DNA of 64,000 nt from Alphaproteobacteria bacterium (GTDB lineage Bacteria > Pseudomonadota > Alphaproteobacteria > UBA8366 > Aestuariispiraceae), in assembly GCA_033344895.1 (NCBI GenBank), contig JAWPMN010000001.1, positions 868,001 through 932,000 of the forward strand, read 5' to 3'. Made by a program: the position numbers and the translations under genes. The notes under the pieces are model-generated. The model had not been told where the DNA came from. It searched no databases and saw only the letters and a list, made by a program, of their open reading frames with translations. Positions 56,349-64,000 of this stretch are shown one piece after another (position 1 is the first letter of the stretch; every line of letters begins with the position of its first letter).

Positions 56349-57317
56349 ATGGCATACACTCCAAACCTCACCATCCGGCAATTGCAAACCTTCCGCGAAG
56401 TGATGCGCACCGGTTCGATCTCCGAAGCGGGACGGGCGCTCAGCCGCACCCAGCCGGCGGTATCGAGCGTGATCGCGGCACTGGAACGAGAGCTTGGTTT
56501 TCCGCTCTTTATCCGGGATCGCGGCCGTCTGACCCCCTGCCCCGAGGCGCATTACTTTCTGGAGGAAGCGGAGGAAATCCTGACTCGGCTGGAGCGTGCA
56601 CAACACGCCATGGCTGAGCTGTCGGGACACCAGCGAGGGTCGGTCCGGATCGCCTGTTACCCGGCGGCATCGGGCTTTTTCCTGCCAAGACTGCTGGTCG
56701 AGTTCCTGCGCGACAGACCCAAGGTGAAGGCGGATCTGATGATGCGATCCTCTCTTGTGGTTGAGGACCTAATTGCATCCCAGGAATACGATATCGGCCT
56801 TGCAGAGACGCCGGAACCGCGCCCATCGATGCAGATCGAATCATTCGAGTTGAGTTCGGTCGTCGCACTGTCCCGGGATGATCCGCTGGCATCCCTGCCC
56901 GTCATCACGCCGAAGGAGCTGGACGGCAAGCCGCTGGCGATGCTGTTCGACGAACACAGCATGACCCGGGATCTGCGGGCGGCCTTTCGTCAGGCGGGCG
57001 CCCGGGTGAACCGGCGCTTCTGTCTGCGCACGCTTCTGCCGACGCTCGATCTCGTGGCCGGCGGCCTTTGCGCCTCCATCGTCGACCGGATCACCGTATC
57101 GACCTATGCCGGCACCGATATCGTGTTTCGGGATTTCAAGCCGGCGGTCGCCTCCAGGATTTCCATCCTGCGCCCGGCACACCGACCCGCCTCACAACTC
57201 GCCACCGCCTTTCACGATCTGCTGTCCCAGGCAATGCGAAGCCTCGAATCGACAAGGAATGTCGCTGACATGCAGTCCCGCACGGGCCATCCCCCGCACG
57301 GGCACCCATCGACCTAG
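56349..57317 (+). CDS. LysR family transcriptional regulator
   Basis: 322 residues. The HTH (LQTFREVMRTGSISEAGRALSRTQPAVSSVIAALE, about 8-60) is followed by a type 2 periplasmic-binding-like effector domain. It is divergent from the third TRAP operon, its likely target. The stop overlaps the convergent livF stop by four bases. The C-terminal 20 residues (RTGHPPHGHPST) are unusually His/Pro-rich. Confidence 0.9.
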   Translation: MAYTPNLTIRQLQTFREVMRTGSISEAGRALSRTQPAVSSVIAALERELGFPLFIRDRGRLTPCPEAHYFLEEAEEILTRLERAQHAMAELSGHQRGSVRIACYPAASGFFLPRLLVEFLRDRPKVKADLMMRSSLVVEDLIASQEYDIGLAETPEPRPSMQIESFELSSVVALSRDDPLASLPVITPKELDGKPLAMLFDEHSMTRDLRAAFRQAGARVNRRFCLRTLLPTLDLVAGGLCASIVDRITVSTYAGTDIVFRDFKPAVASRISILRPAHRPASQLATAFHDLLSQAMRSLESTRNVADMQSRTGHPPHGHPST

Positions 57318-58027
57318 TGGCCGAGATAGGCTGCGCGAACCTGTTCCGACCCCAGCAGATCCGACCCGGTCCCTTCCAGCACGATGCGGCCGTTCTCAAG
57401 GACATAGGCATGATCGGCAATGGCCAGGGTCTGGGAGACATTCTGCTCCGCCAGCACCACGGTCAGGCCAAGACGCACGAGGTCCGGCAGGATGCGGAAG
57501 ATCAGCTTCGCAATTCCCGGCGCCAACCCGAGGGTCGGCTCGTCCAGCAGCAGCACCTTGGGTGCCGCCATCAGGCCCCGCCCCAGCGCAAGCATCTGCT
57601 GCTCACCACCGGACAAGGTTCCGCCCGCCTGATGTGTGCGTTCCCGAAGACGCGGAAACATTTCCAGCACGGTCTCCAGGGTATCGGCCTGGACGGCCCG
57701 ACCGCGCGGCGCGATCGCCCCGACGCGCAGATTCTCCATGACCGTCATGTCCGGGAAAATCCAGCGCCCCTCCGGTACCATGGTGATCCCGTCTGCGACG
57801 ACACGGTCGCTCGGCATCCCACCGATGGAACGCCCTTCGAACAGGATAGAACCGCTGCTGGGTTCAATCATGCCGGACAGACTTCGCATCAATGTCGACT
57901 TGCCGGCCCCGTTCGAACCGATGATGGCCGTAATCCCGCCCGCCGCGACATTCAGCGACACACCATGCAGAACGCGTACCTCGCCATAGCCCGCATGCAG
58001 ATCGGTGACGGTCAGGAGATCAGACAT
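57314..58027 (-). CDS. Branched-chain amino-acid-type ABC transporter ATPase (LivF-like)
   Basis: 237 residues from the ATG at 58027. Walker A SNGAGKST, signature LSGGEQQMLALGRGL and Walker B LLLDEPTLGLAP are all intact. LivF-type short ATPase. It overlaps livG by eight bases and is last in the transporter operon. Confidence 0.93.
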   Translation of the reverse strand: MSDLLTVTDLHAGYGEVRVLHGVSLNVAAGGITAIIGSNGAGKSTLMRSLSGMIEPSSGSILFEGRSIGGMPSDRVVADGITMVPEGRWIFPDMTVMENLRVGAIAPRGRAVQADTLETVLEMFPRLRERTHQAGGTLSGGEQQMLALGRGLMAAPKVLLLDEPTLGLAPGIAKLIFRILPDLVRLGLTVVLAEQNVSQTLAIADHAYVLENGRIVLEGTGSDLLGSEQVRAAYLGH

Positions 58028-58772
58028 GCGCCGCCTCCTCCGTGTCGTCGTCCGCCCCGAAATAGGCAGCCTGAACGACGCGGTTCTCGGCGATGTCGCG
58101 TGCGGTGCCGTCCGCGATCTTCTCCCCATGATGCAGGACGGTAATCCTGTCGGACAGGTCCGACAGCGCGCTGACGACATGTTCGATGATGAGGATTGTC
58201 AGATCGTTGGCTGCCTTCAGGCGGCGGATCGTCGCCATCATCTCGGACACTTCCGTCGGTGTCAGGCCCGCCATGACCTCGTCCAGCATCAGGAGCTTCG
58301 GTCCCGTGGCCAAGGCACGCGCGACCTCCAGCCGCTTCCGCCCGGACAGGGTCAGTGTCGCGGCCGGTTTGTCAGCCTGCCCGTCGAGACCGATCTCCGC
58401 CAGGACCGCATCCGCCACCTTTCGCGCCTCTATCGAGGTCAGCCTCTCCGACCGACCGTACAGCGCCGCCGTTTCGACATTCTGGCGAACGGTCAGCCCT
58501 GGAAAAGGCCGGACGATCTGGAAGGTCCGCGCGATGCCGCGCTGACAGACCTGATCCGGCCTCATCCCCTGGATTTCCATTCCGTCGAAGCGGATGCGCC
58601 CGGCATTGGGCTTCACATTTCCGGCAATGATGCTGAACAGCGTCGTCTTGCCGGCGCCGTTCGCCCCCATCAGCCCGTGAATGCTGCCGCTCTCCACTTC
58701 GAAGGACACATCGTTCAGGGCTTTCAGCCCGCCGAAACTCTTGCTCAACCCGTCGATGCGAAGAAGGCTCAT
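58020..58772 (-). CDS. Branched-chain amino-acid-type ABC transporter ATPase (LivG-like)
   Basis: 250 residues from the ATG at 58772. Walker A GANGAGKTT and Walker B LLMLDEVMAGLTP are normal. The signature is LSGRKRLEVARAL, so the second Gly and the Gln of LSGGQ are replaced by R and K, as is usual in LivG proteins. It pairs with LivF below two permeases. Confidence 0.93.
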   Translation of the reverse strand: MSLLRIDGLSKSFGGLKALNDVSFEVESGSIHGLMGANGAGKTTLFSIIAGNVKPNAGRIRFDGMEIQGMRPDQVCQRGIARTFQIVRPFPGLTVRQNVETAALYGRSERLTSIEARKVADAVLAEIGLDGQADKPAATLTLSGRKRLEVARALATGPKLLMLDEVMAGLTPTEVSEMMATIRRLKAANDLTILIIEHVVSALSDLSDRITVLHHGEKIADGTARDIAENRVVQAAYFGADDDTEEAAHV

Positions 58773-59683
58773 CCCCCTGCCCCCCGGCGCCTCAGCAGAC
58801 CGACAATTCCGGCCGGCGCAAACAGCACGAACCCGATCAGGCAGAGCCCCAACAGAATCAGATAGACCTGCGGCGCGGTGTTGCGCAGCACCTCGGACAG
58901 GCCGACGAGGAAAACCGCGCCAAGAACGGGCCCGCGTGAATCGCCCGCACCGCCGATGATTGCGATGGTCACGATGGTGAAGGAGATCGTCGGATTGAAG
59001 ACCTGAAGCACCTCGAAATAGGTCGACCGTAACGCCATGACGCCGCCGACCATGCCCGGAATGACGGCCGATGCGGCAAAGGCAAGAACTTTCAGCCGGA
59101 CCACGTGCACACCGATGGTCTCCGCCGCCGTCTCGTCCTCGCGGATGGCATCCAGCCCGCGCCCGAAGCGGGAGTGATGGACCGCATGCAGCGCCAGCGT
59201 CGCTGCGACCGCAAGTCCGACCATGATCCACAGCAGCGTATCCGGCCGTGGCGCGCCGAAGAGAAGACGGCTCGACTGCCCCAGGGAGGTCTCGACATTG
59301 AGCAGGATATATTTGACCAGTTCCGCGAGCCCGAAGGTCAGAATTACGAAATAGGGCCCCCGGACGCGCAGGACGGGCAGCGCCACGATCAGCGCGAACA
59401 GGCCGGCGACGCCGCCCGCCAGCGGGATCGAGATCCAGAGCGGCAGGGTCTTGAACGAAACCGCGACGACATAGGCGCCAATGCCATAGGCCACCACATG
59501 GCCGAGGGAAATGTAGCCGGTCGTCCCGCTGAACAGGCTCCAGCTTTGGGTCAGCGCGATCCACATCGCAAGGTTGAGGGCGACGATCGTCCAGTATGCC
59601 CCGGCGCCCAATCCGAAGGCCAGAAGGGCGGCGGCACCGACAAGGGTCGCTGCGAGTGGCAATAGCATCGACCGCATCATCAT
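58769..59683 (-). CDS. Branched-chain amino-acid-type ABC permease (LivM-like)
   Basis: 304 residues from the first of three consecutive ATG codons at 59683. About nine helices, with the GYISLGHVVAYGIGAYV motif and a DAIREDETAAETIGVHV coupling loop. The start overlaps the livH stop, and the stop overlaps the livG start, each by four bases. Confidence 0.93.
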   Translation of the reverse strand: MMMRSMLLPLAATLVGAAALLAFGLGAGAYWTIVALNLAMWIALTQSWSLFSGTTGYISLGHVVAYGIGAYVVAVSFKTLPLWISIPLAGGVAGLFALIVALPVLRVRGPYFVILTFGLAELVKYILLNVETSLGQSSRLLFGAPRPDTLLWIMVGLAVAATLALHAVHHSRFGRGLDAIREDETAAETIGVHVVRLKVLAFAASAVIPGMVGGVMALRSTYFEVLQVFNPTISFTIVTIAIIGGAGDSRGPVLGAVFLVGLSEVLRNTAPQVYLILLGLCLIGFVLFAPAGIVGLLRRRGAGG

Positions 59684-60567
59684 GATCGCCGCGCCTTTCC
59701 AAGCAGGCCCTGCGGACGCAGCAGCAGGATGGCGACGAAGATCCCGTAGATCAGGATCGAGCGAAAATTCGCGGATGTCAGCGCCACGGCATAGATTTCG
59801 ATGAAGGCCAACAGGAAACCGGCCAGGATGCCCCCGGCAATGTTCCCAAGCCCGCCCATGATGATGACCACGAAAGCGGCAATGGTGAACGGGAACCCCA
59901 TGAAGGGCGAAACCTGTTCCGCCATGCTGATCAGCGCCCCGGCAATACCGGCGATGCCGAAGCCGCCCAGGATGCTGATCGTCTGAACCCTGTCGATATT
60001 GATACCGACGACCCGCGCCGCGTTGCGATGCTGGATCAGGGCCTTGACCGCCAGCCCGTAGATGCTGCGATTCAGGAACAGCAGAACCGAAACCAGTAGA
60101 ACGATGGCAACGGCCAGGGTCGCGATCCGGTTGCCCGTCATGGCAACGCCGCCGAAGGAATAGACGGTATCCATATGCTGATAGGCGCGCGGCGTTGCCG
60201 TGAAGGCCAGGCTCGCAAGGTTCTGGATGACGATTGAAACCCCGAAGAAGAGCAGCAGCGATGTCGCCTCCAACTGGGCCGCCGGGCGGTTCGCGGACAG
60301 TTGCCGGCGGAACAGCGTTCGGTACAGGAAATACCCGATCAGACCTGTCAACGCGGCGACCATCGGCAGCCCGATCAGTGTCGGCAGTCCCAGCAGGGTG
60401 AATCCCCAAAACGCCCCATAGGCGCCGATCATTACGATGTCGCCATGGGCAATGTTCAACAGCCGCATGGTGCCGTAAACAAGGTTCAGGCCCAGCGCGA
60501 TCACCGCATAGACCGACCCGAGCACCAGGGCGGCGAAGAGAAGCTGACCTGACAGCAGGACTTCCAC
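59680..60567 (-). CDS. Branched-chain amino-acid-type ABC permease (LivH-like)
   Basis: 295 residues from the GTG at 60567, which has GGAG seven bases upstream; the further open frame is Arg-rich and overlaps the hairpin. LivH signatures include MRLLNIAHGDIVMIGAYGA and ALIQHRNAARVVGINIDRVQ, and GGLGNIAGGILAGFLLAF near the end. First permease after the substrate-binding protein. Confidence 0.93.
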   Translation of the reverse strand: MEVLLSGQLLFAALVLGSVYAVIALGLNLVYGTMRLLNIAHGDIVMIGAYGAFWGFTLLGLPTLIGLPMVAALTGLIGYFLYRTLFRRQLSANRPAAQLEATSLLLFFGVSIVIQNLASLAFTATPRAYQHMDTVYSFGGVAMTGNRIATLAVAIVLLVSVLLFLNRSIYGLAVKALIQHRNAARVVGINIDRVQTISILGGFGIAGIAGALISMAEQVSPFMGFPFTIAAFVVIIMGGLGNIAGGILAGFLLAFIEIYAVALTSANFRSILIYGIFVAILLLRPQGLLGKARRS

Positions 60568-60601
60568 GACAGTTCTCCGGACGAGCGCGAAGGAGAAGAA
60601 A

Positions 60602-60635
60602 CTCCGGCGGGGCGCAGCCAAACGCCCCGCCGGAG
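60602..60635 (-). terminator. Intercistronic hairpin between livK-like and livH-like genes
   Basis: CTCCGGCGGGGCG-N8-CGCCCCGCCGGAG, a perfect 13-bp stem followed on the minus strand by TTTCTTCTCC. It is a partial terminator between the binding protein and the permeases. Confidence 0.7.
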
Positions 60636-60644
60636 GCAATAGGA

Positions 60645-61811
60645 CTATCGCTTGGCGACCGGCGCCGTTGCGATGTCTTTCGGCCAGACGATCTGCATCT
60701 CTCCACCCTGGATCTGCAGGAAGGCGGTCGGCGTCACTGCGTTTTCGACCCCGTCGAAACGCACCGGTCCGTTGATGGTTTCAAAGGTCCCGGACGCAAT
60801 CGCCTCGCGCAGCGCGTCATGATCCAGCCCGGCCTCGGCCACGGCCTGGGCAAGGATCTCGCAGGACATGTAGGCCAGCGCCGAGTCGAGATAGTCAGGC
60901 GCATGGCCGTACTTGGCGACATAGGCGTCGTAGAACGGCTTCGCACGCGGCCAGTCGTCCTGAGTTTCCGCCCAGTGACCAACCGTCATGATTCCGTCGG
61001 CAACCGGCCCGAACGCATCCTTGAAGGCGGAAATCGTCGGCCCGATCAGCAGGAACTGATAGGGCGCATTGATCCCCAGTTCCTTGGCCTGCCCCATGTA
61101 AAGGAAGGCATCGGACGGATAGGTCAGCGCCAGAACCGCATCGACATCGGCGGATTTCAGCTGCGTCAGAAGCGGCGTCATGTCCTTGATGTCTGGCGGA
61201 TAACTTTCGTTCAGTTTGACTTCGATGCCGGCGGCTTCCAGAGCCGGAACGAGGAACTGGAGATTCTCCTGACTGAAGGGCAGGACATTCGCCAGAATAC
61301 CGACCGAACCGACGCCTTCTTCCTTCAGCATCGCCACCAGCGCCGGACCGATGCGATCCGGGATGGCCGATGTCGGGAACCAGATGTTCCCCGGCTCTAC
61401 TTCGCGGATGGCGACGGAAGCAGCGGTATTGCCGACCATCGGGAAACCGTACTGCTCCACCACGCCGGCAATGTTGAGATGATGCGGCGTCCCCCAGGGG
61501 GCAAGCAGCAGGTCGACCTCGTCCTCGTTGATCAGCTTTTCGTAGATCTGGGCGGATTTCACCGGGTCGGATTCATCGTCATACCAGATCAGTTCGACCG
61601 GGCGTTTCTCCCCCGCGACATTCAGGCCGCCTTCGGCGTTTACCTGTTCTGCCCACAATTCATAGGCCGTGACCTGTGACGGCGCCGCCTTCGAAAACAG
61701 ACCCGTATTTGCGATGGAGTATCCGATCTTCACCGGCTCCGCCGCCTGGGCCGAGAATGGCAGGGCCAGCATCGCCGCAACGGCGAGACCGGATTTGAGC
61801 GACTTAAACAT
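60645..61811 (-). CDS. ABC transporter substrate-binding protein (LivK/amide-urea type)
   Basis: 388 residues. The signal peptide KSLKSGLAVAAMLALPFS ends near AQA/AE. Type 1 periplasmic-binding fold with VKIGYSIANTGLFS, the ELIWYDDESDPVKSAQIYEK helix and LLLAPWGTPHHLNIAGVVE. Members bind branched-chain amino acids, amides, urea or aromatic compounds. The adjacent hydrolase and molybdenum hydroxylase hint at a heterocyclic or amide ligand (inference). Confidence 0.92.
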   Translation of the reverse strand: MFKSLKSGLAVAAMLALPFSAQAAEPVKIGYSIANTGLFSKAAPSQVTAYELWAEQVNAEGGLNVAGEKRPVELIWYDDESDPVKSAQIYEKLINEDEVDLLLAPWGTPHHLNIAGVVEQYGFPMVGNTAASVAIREVEPGNIWFPTSAIPDRIGPALVAMLKEEGVGSVGILANVLPFSQENLQFLVPALEAAGIEVKLNESYPPDIKDMTPLLTQLKSADVDAVLALTYPSDAFLYMGQAKELGINAPYQFLLIGPTISAFKDAFGPVADGIMTVGHWAETQDDWPRAKPFYDAYVAKYGHAPDYLDSALAYMSCEILAQAVAEAGLDHDALREAIASGTFETINGPVRFDGVENAVTPTAFLQIQGGEMQIVWPKDIATAPVAKR

Positions 61812-61864
61812 TCCCTATCTCCCTCAGTTCAAGTGCGAATGGACATCCCGTCTGCCAAACGGGA

Positions 61865-62719
61865 TCAGCCGGTTATCCCGGTCGTTGTTGGCATGAGATT
61901 TCGAGTATGGGCAACGGCGGCTCTGACCCAGGTGCCGTCGGGTTCGCCCGAGGCATAGCTGGCCCCCAGGTGGTCGCAGTCTTCGAGTTCCAGCGTCTCG
62001 GTCCGAACGCCGGCCGCGGCCAATTGTTCCGCAAAGTTTTGGGCCTGCGTGATCAGATGCGGGAAGTCCTTCGATCCGAAGGCCACCAGGAATGGCGGTG
62101 CGTCCGGACGGATATGCGTGACCGGCGAGGCCGGTCCCTCGTTGCCCAGTTCGGGGTCTCCCAGGAAGCGCGGGCGCATGGAAAGTCCCGACGCATCACC
62201 GAAAAGATAGGTCCCGGATATCGGCAGGGCCGACTTGATGACATTTGTCGGGACTTCGCATGCGCCTTGCCAGTCCGTGCGAAGTGCCAGCAGGGCGGAT
62301 AGATGGCCCCCGGCCGAATGCCCCGCCACATGGATCTGTTCAGGGTCGCCGCCAAAATAGGCAATGTTCCGCCAGGTCCAGGCAACCGCCTTCGCGCAGT
62401 CCTCGAACTGGGTCGGATACACATGATCCGGGGCCAGCCGATAGCCAAAGGAGACAACCGTGATGCCTCGGGTCGTCAGGGCGGGCGCCATAAAGGCCAT
62501 CCATTCCTTGTAACCATTGGTCCAGCCGCCGCCATGAATCAGGCAAAGGACGGGTCCCGCAGGCTTTTCGGCCTGATAGACAGCGACGGACTGATACGGG
62601 TCGTCGCCAAGGGAGACATCACTTCCCGCAACCTCGGCACCAAGACGCAGCACCTCCGCGTGATAGCGTTCGCCGATGGCCGAGAAGGGTTCCTGTGCCG
62701 GATAGTCCTCAGGCCGCAT
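61865..62719 (-). CDS. Alpha/beta hydrolase (HSL/kynurenine-formamidase-like)
   Basis: 284 residues. Oxyanion-hole motif HGGGW at 62-66, nucleophile elbow GHSAG with Ser135, and a C-terminal Asp (VAFGSKDFPH) and His (LEDCDHLGASY) complete the triad. It is an esterase or amidase of the hormone-sensitive-lipase/formamidase group. It overlaps the molybdenum hydroxylase gene by 11 bases, so it likely acts after hydroxylation, possibly in ring opening or amide hydrolysis. Confidence 0.85.
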   Translation of the reverse strand: MRPEDYPAQEPFSAIGERYHAEVLRLGAEVAGSDVSLGDDPYQSVAVYQAEKPAGPVLCLIHGGGWTNGYKEWMAFMAPALTTRGITVVSFGYRLAPDHVYPTQFEDCAKAVAWTWRNIAYFGGDPEQIHVAGHSAGGHLSALLALRTDWQGACEVPTNVIKSALPISGTYLFGDASGLSMRPRFLGDPELGNEGPASPVTHIRPDAPPFLVAFGSKDFPHLITQAQNFAEQLAAAGVRTETLELEDCDHLGASYASGEPDGTWVRAAVAHTRNLMPTTTGITG

Positions 62720-64000
62720 CGCAGTCCTCCAGCATGGCGCGGAAGATCTTTTCCGGCTTCATCGGCAGACTGTTCAGGCGGTTTCCGATTGCATCGGCGA
62801 TGGCATTCGCGATGGCGGCCGGGACCGGCACCAGCCCGATCTCGCCGGCCCCCTTTGCCCCGAACGGTCCGTCCGGTTCCGGCGCATCGACAATGGTCGT
62901 ATGCATGCGATAGGGCGAATCCAGCGATGTCGGGACCTTGTAATCCAGCAGTGTGGGATTGGCGAGTTTCGGGCCGTCCCAAACCATTTCCTCGGATAGC
63001 GCAAAGCCCATGCCCTGGACAAAGCCGCCATCCATCTGACCGACCACCATGGACGGGTTGATGGCCCGGCCGACATCGACCGCACACCAGACCTCATCGA
63101 CTTCCGTCTTGCCGCTGACTTCATCGGTCAGGGTGTCGACGATGGTACAGATGAAACTGTAGACCCCGATCTGCGGGAAGGGCAGGCCCTTCGCCACGGC
63201 CCGTTTCGGATCGACGGTGGGCTGGTCGAAGACCAGCGTGTTGTGCCCGACAATCGGCCCGCCGGCGGCCCAGTGGGCACGCAGCGAGATCTCATGGAAA
63301 CTCACTTCCTTGTCGGATCCGGTGACACCGACGGAACCGCCGGGACGCAATTCCAGGTCCTCCACAGCGCATTCCAGCATCTGGGACGCATGCTGCTTCA
63401 GTTGTTTCTCGACCTCTCCTGCGGCGCCGACGACGGCGCGACCGGTCGTATAGGTCACCCGACTGGCGGTCGTGCCCCAATTGTAGGGGGACCCGTCCGT
63501 ATCCGGGCTGGCCAGGCTGATCTTCTCAACCGGCATCTTCAGCGCTTCGGCGCAGATCTGGACCAGAACCGTATCCGATCCCTGCCCGATATCGACCGCG
63601 CCGGTATTCAGAACGACCGATCCATCCTCAAGCACACGCACGATTGCACCGGTTCCCAACAGCCCCGAAATATGGGCCCCCAGGGCAACACCGGTGCCGC
63701 GCCGCTTCCCTTTCGGGGCCGGACGGTCATGCCGGGAATCCCAGTTCGAGTCCTTGCGCGCGGCGGCGATGCAATCCGCAAGCCCGTTGGACGCCACCTT
63801 GCCCCCCCCGAACCAGGGGTCACCGGGCTGAATCAGGTTCTTTTCCCTCAGATCCAGCGGATCCATGCCGAGCCTGGCAGCGATCTCGTCGATCTGCTGT
63901 TCGCCGGCGAACGAAACCTGGGGATTGCCGAAACCGCGATAGGCCCCGAACCGCATCTTGTTGGTATAGACCAGCTTGCCGTGGCATTTGGCATTCGGAA
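62709..64000 (-). CDS. Xanthine dehydrogenase family molybdopterin-binding subunit (truncated by window edge)
   Basis: The frame stays open to the right edge; 430 codons are present and the N-terminal part lies outside. The segment AYRGFGNPQVSFAGEQQID is the cofactor/substrate pocket typical of XdhB/CoxL/QorL subunits, and GAKGAGEIGLVPVPAAIANA carries the catalytic Glu. It hydroxylates a heteroaromatic or similar carbon using water, with small and FAD subunits probably beyond 64000. Paired with the downstream hydrolase and transporter. Exact substrate unknown. Confidence 0.9.
   Translation of the reverse strand, partial: PNAKCHGKLVYTNKMRFGAYRGFGNPQVSFAGEQQIDEIAARLGMDPLDLREKNLIQPGDPWFGGGKVASNGLADCIAAARKDSNWDSRHDRPAPKGKRRGTGVALGAHISGLLGTGAIVRVLEDGSVVLNTGAVDIGQGSDTVLVQICAEALKMPVEKISLASPDTDGSPYNWGTTASRVTYTTGRAVVGAAGEVEKQLKQHASQMLECAVEDLELRPGGSVGVTGSDKEVSFHEISLRAHWAAGGPIVGHNTLVFDQPTVDPKRAVAKGLPFPQIGVYSFICTIVDTLTDEVSGKTEVDEVWCAVDVGRAINPSMVVGQMDGGFVQGMGFALSEEMVWDGPKLANPTLLDYKVPTSLDSPYRMHTTIVDAPEPDGPFGAKGAGEIGLVPVPAAIANAIADAIGNRLNSLPMKPEKIFRAMLEDCDAA

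Overview
This window looks like the chromosome of a GC-rich, aerobic, heterotrophic alphaproteobacterium, probably a marine Rhodospirillales-type lineage (inference). The grounds are the atpHAGDC operon, three complete TRAP transporters, a Liv-type ABC transporter, a GbcA/GbcB-like Rieske demethylase, an EcfG-like sigma factor and the codon use. I see no rRNA, tRNA, insertion sequence, prophage or CRISPR array.

Layout. 0-7 kb: end of an SDR gene, a LysR/SDR divergent pair, and the F1 ATP synthase operon (minus strand). 7-14 kb: an MFS carrier, a VOC-cupin fusion, an MsbA-like ABC exporter and leuS. 14-16.7 kb: a Rieske oxygenase and its reductase, preceded by a clear cobalamin riboswitch. 16.7-30 kb: a long minus-strand acyl-CoA degradation operon resembling pim (dicarboxylate/pimelate) operons, an IclR regulator and a TRAP transporter. 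A 19-bp palindrome occurs both before the beta-oxidation operon and before the TRAP operon. 30-36.6 kb: a DctB/DctD-like two-component system whose regulator lacks the sigma-54 contact loop GAFTGA, then a second TRAP transporter. 36.7-48.7 kb: an envelope/general-stress island with a Crp/Fnr regulator, DUF1328, CsbD, an entericidin-like lipoprotein, an MscS channel, secreted and small proteins, an OmpA-like protein, DUF2254, a three-gene membrane cluster, a KdpD/KdpE-like pair and an EcfG-like sigma factor. Five promoters here carry a GCAAC/CGAAC-N16/17-CGTT motif. 48.7-57.3 kb: a GntR regulator, a TauE/SafE exporter, a seven-gene operon (TRAP transporter, a three-subunit HcnABC/opine-oxidase-like dehydrogenase, RidA) and a divergent LysR regulator. 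57.3-64 kb: a Liv ABC transporter, an alpha/beta hydrolase and a truncated molybdenum hydroxylase large subunit, all on the minus strand.

How the genes fit together. Most accessory regions are import-plus-catabolism modules, each with its own regulator. Three of the four transport operons have a perfect inverted repeat directly after the solute-binding-protein gene, which would favour surplus binding protein. The most unusual points are the B12 riboswitch in front of an oxidative demethylase, the GAFTGA-less DctD, the shared IclR-type palindrome and the repeated stress-type promoter motif.
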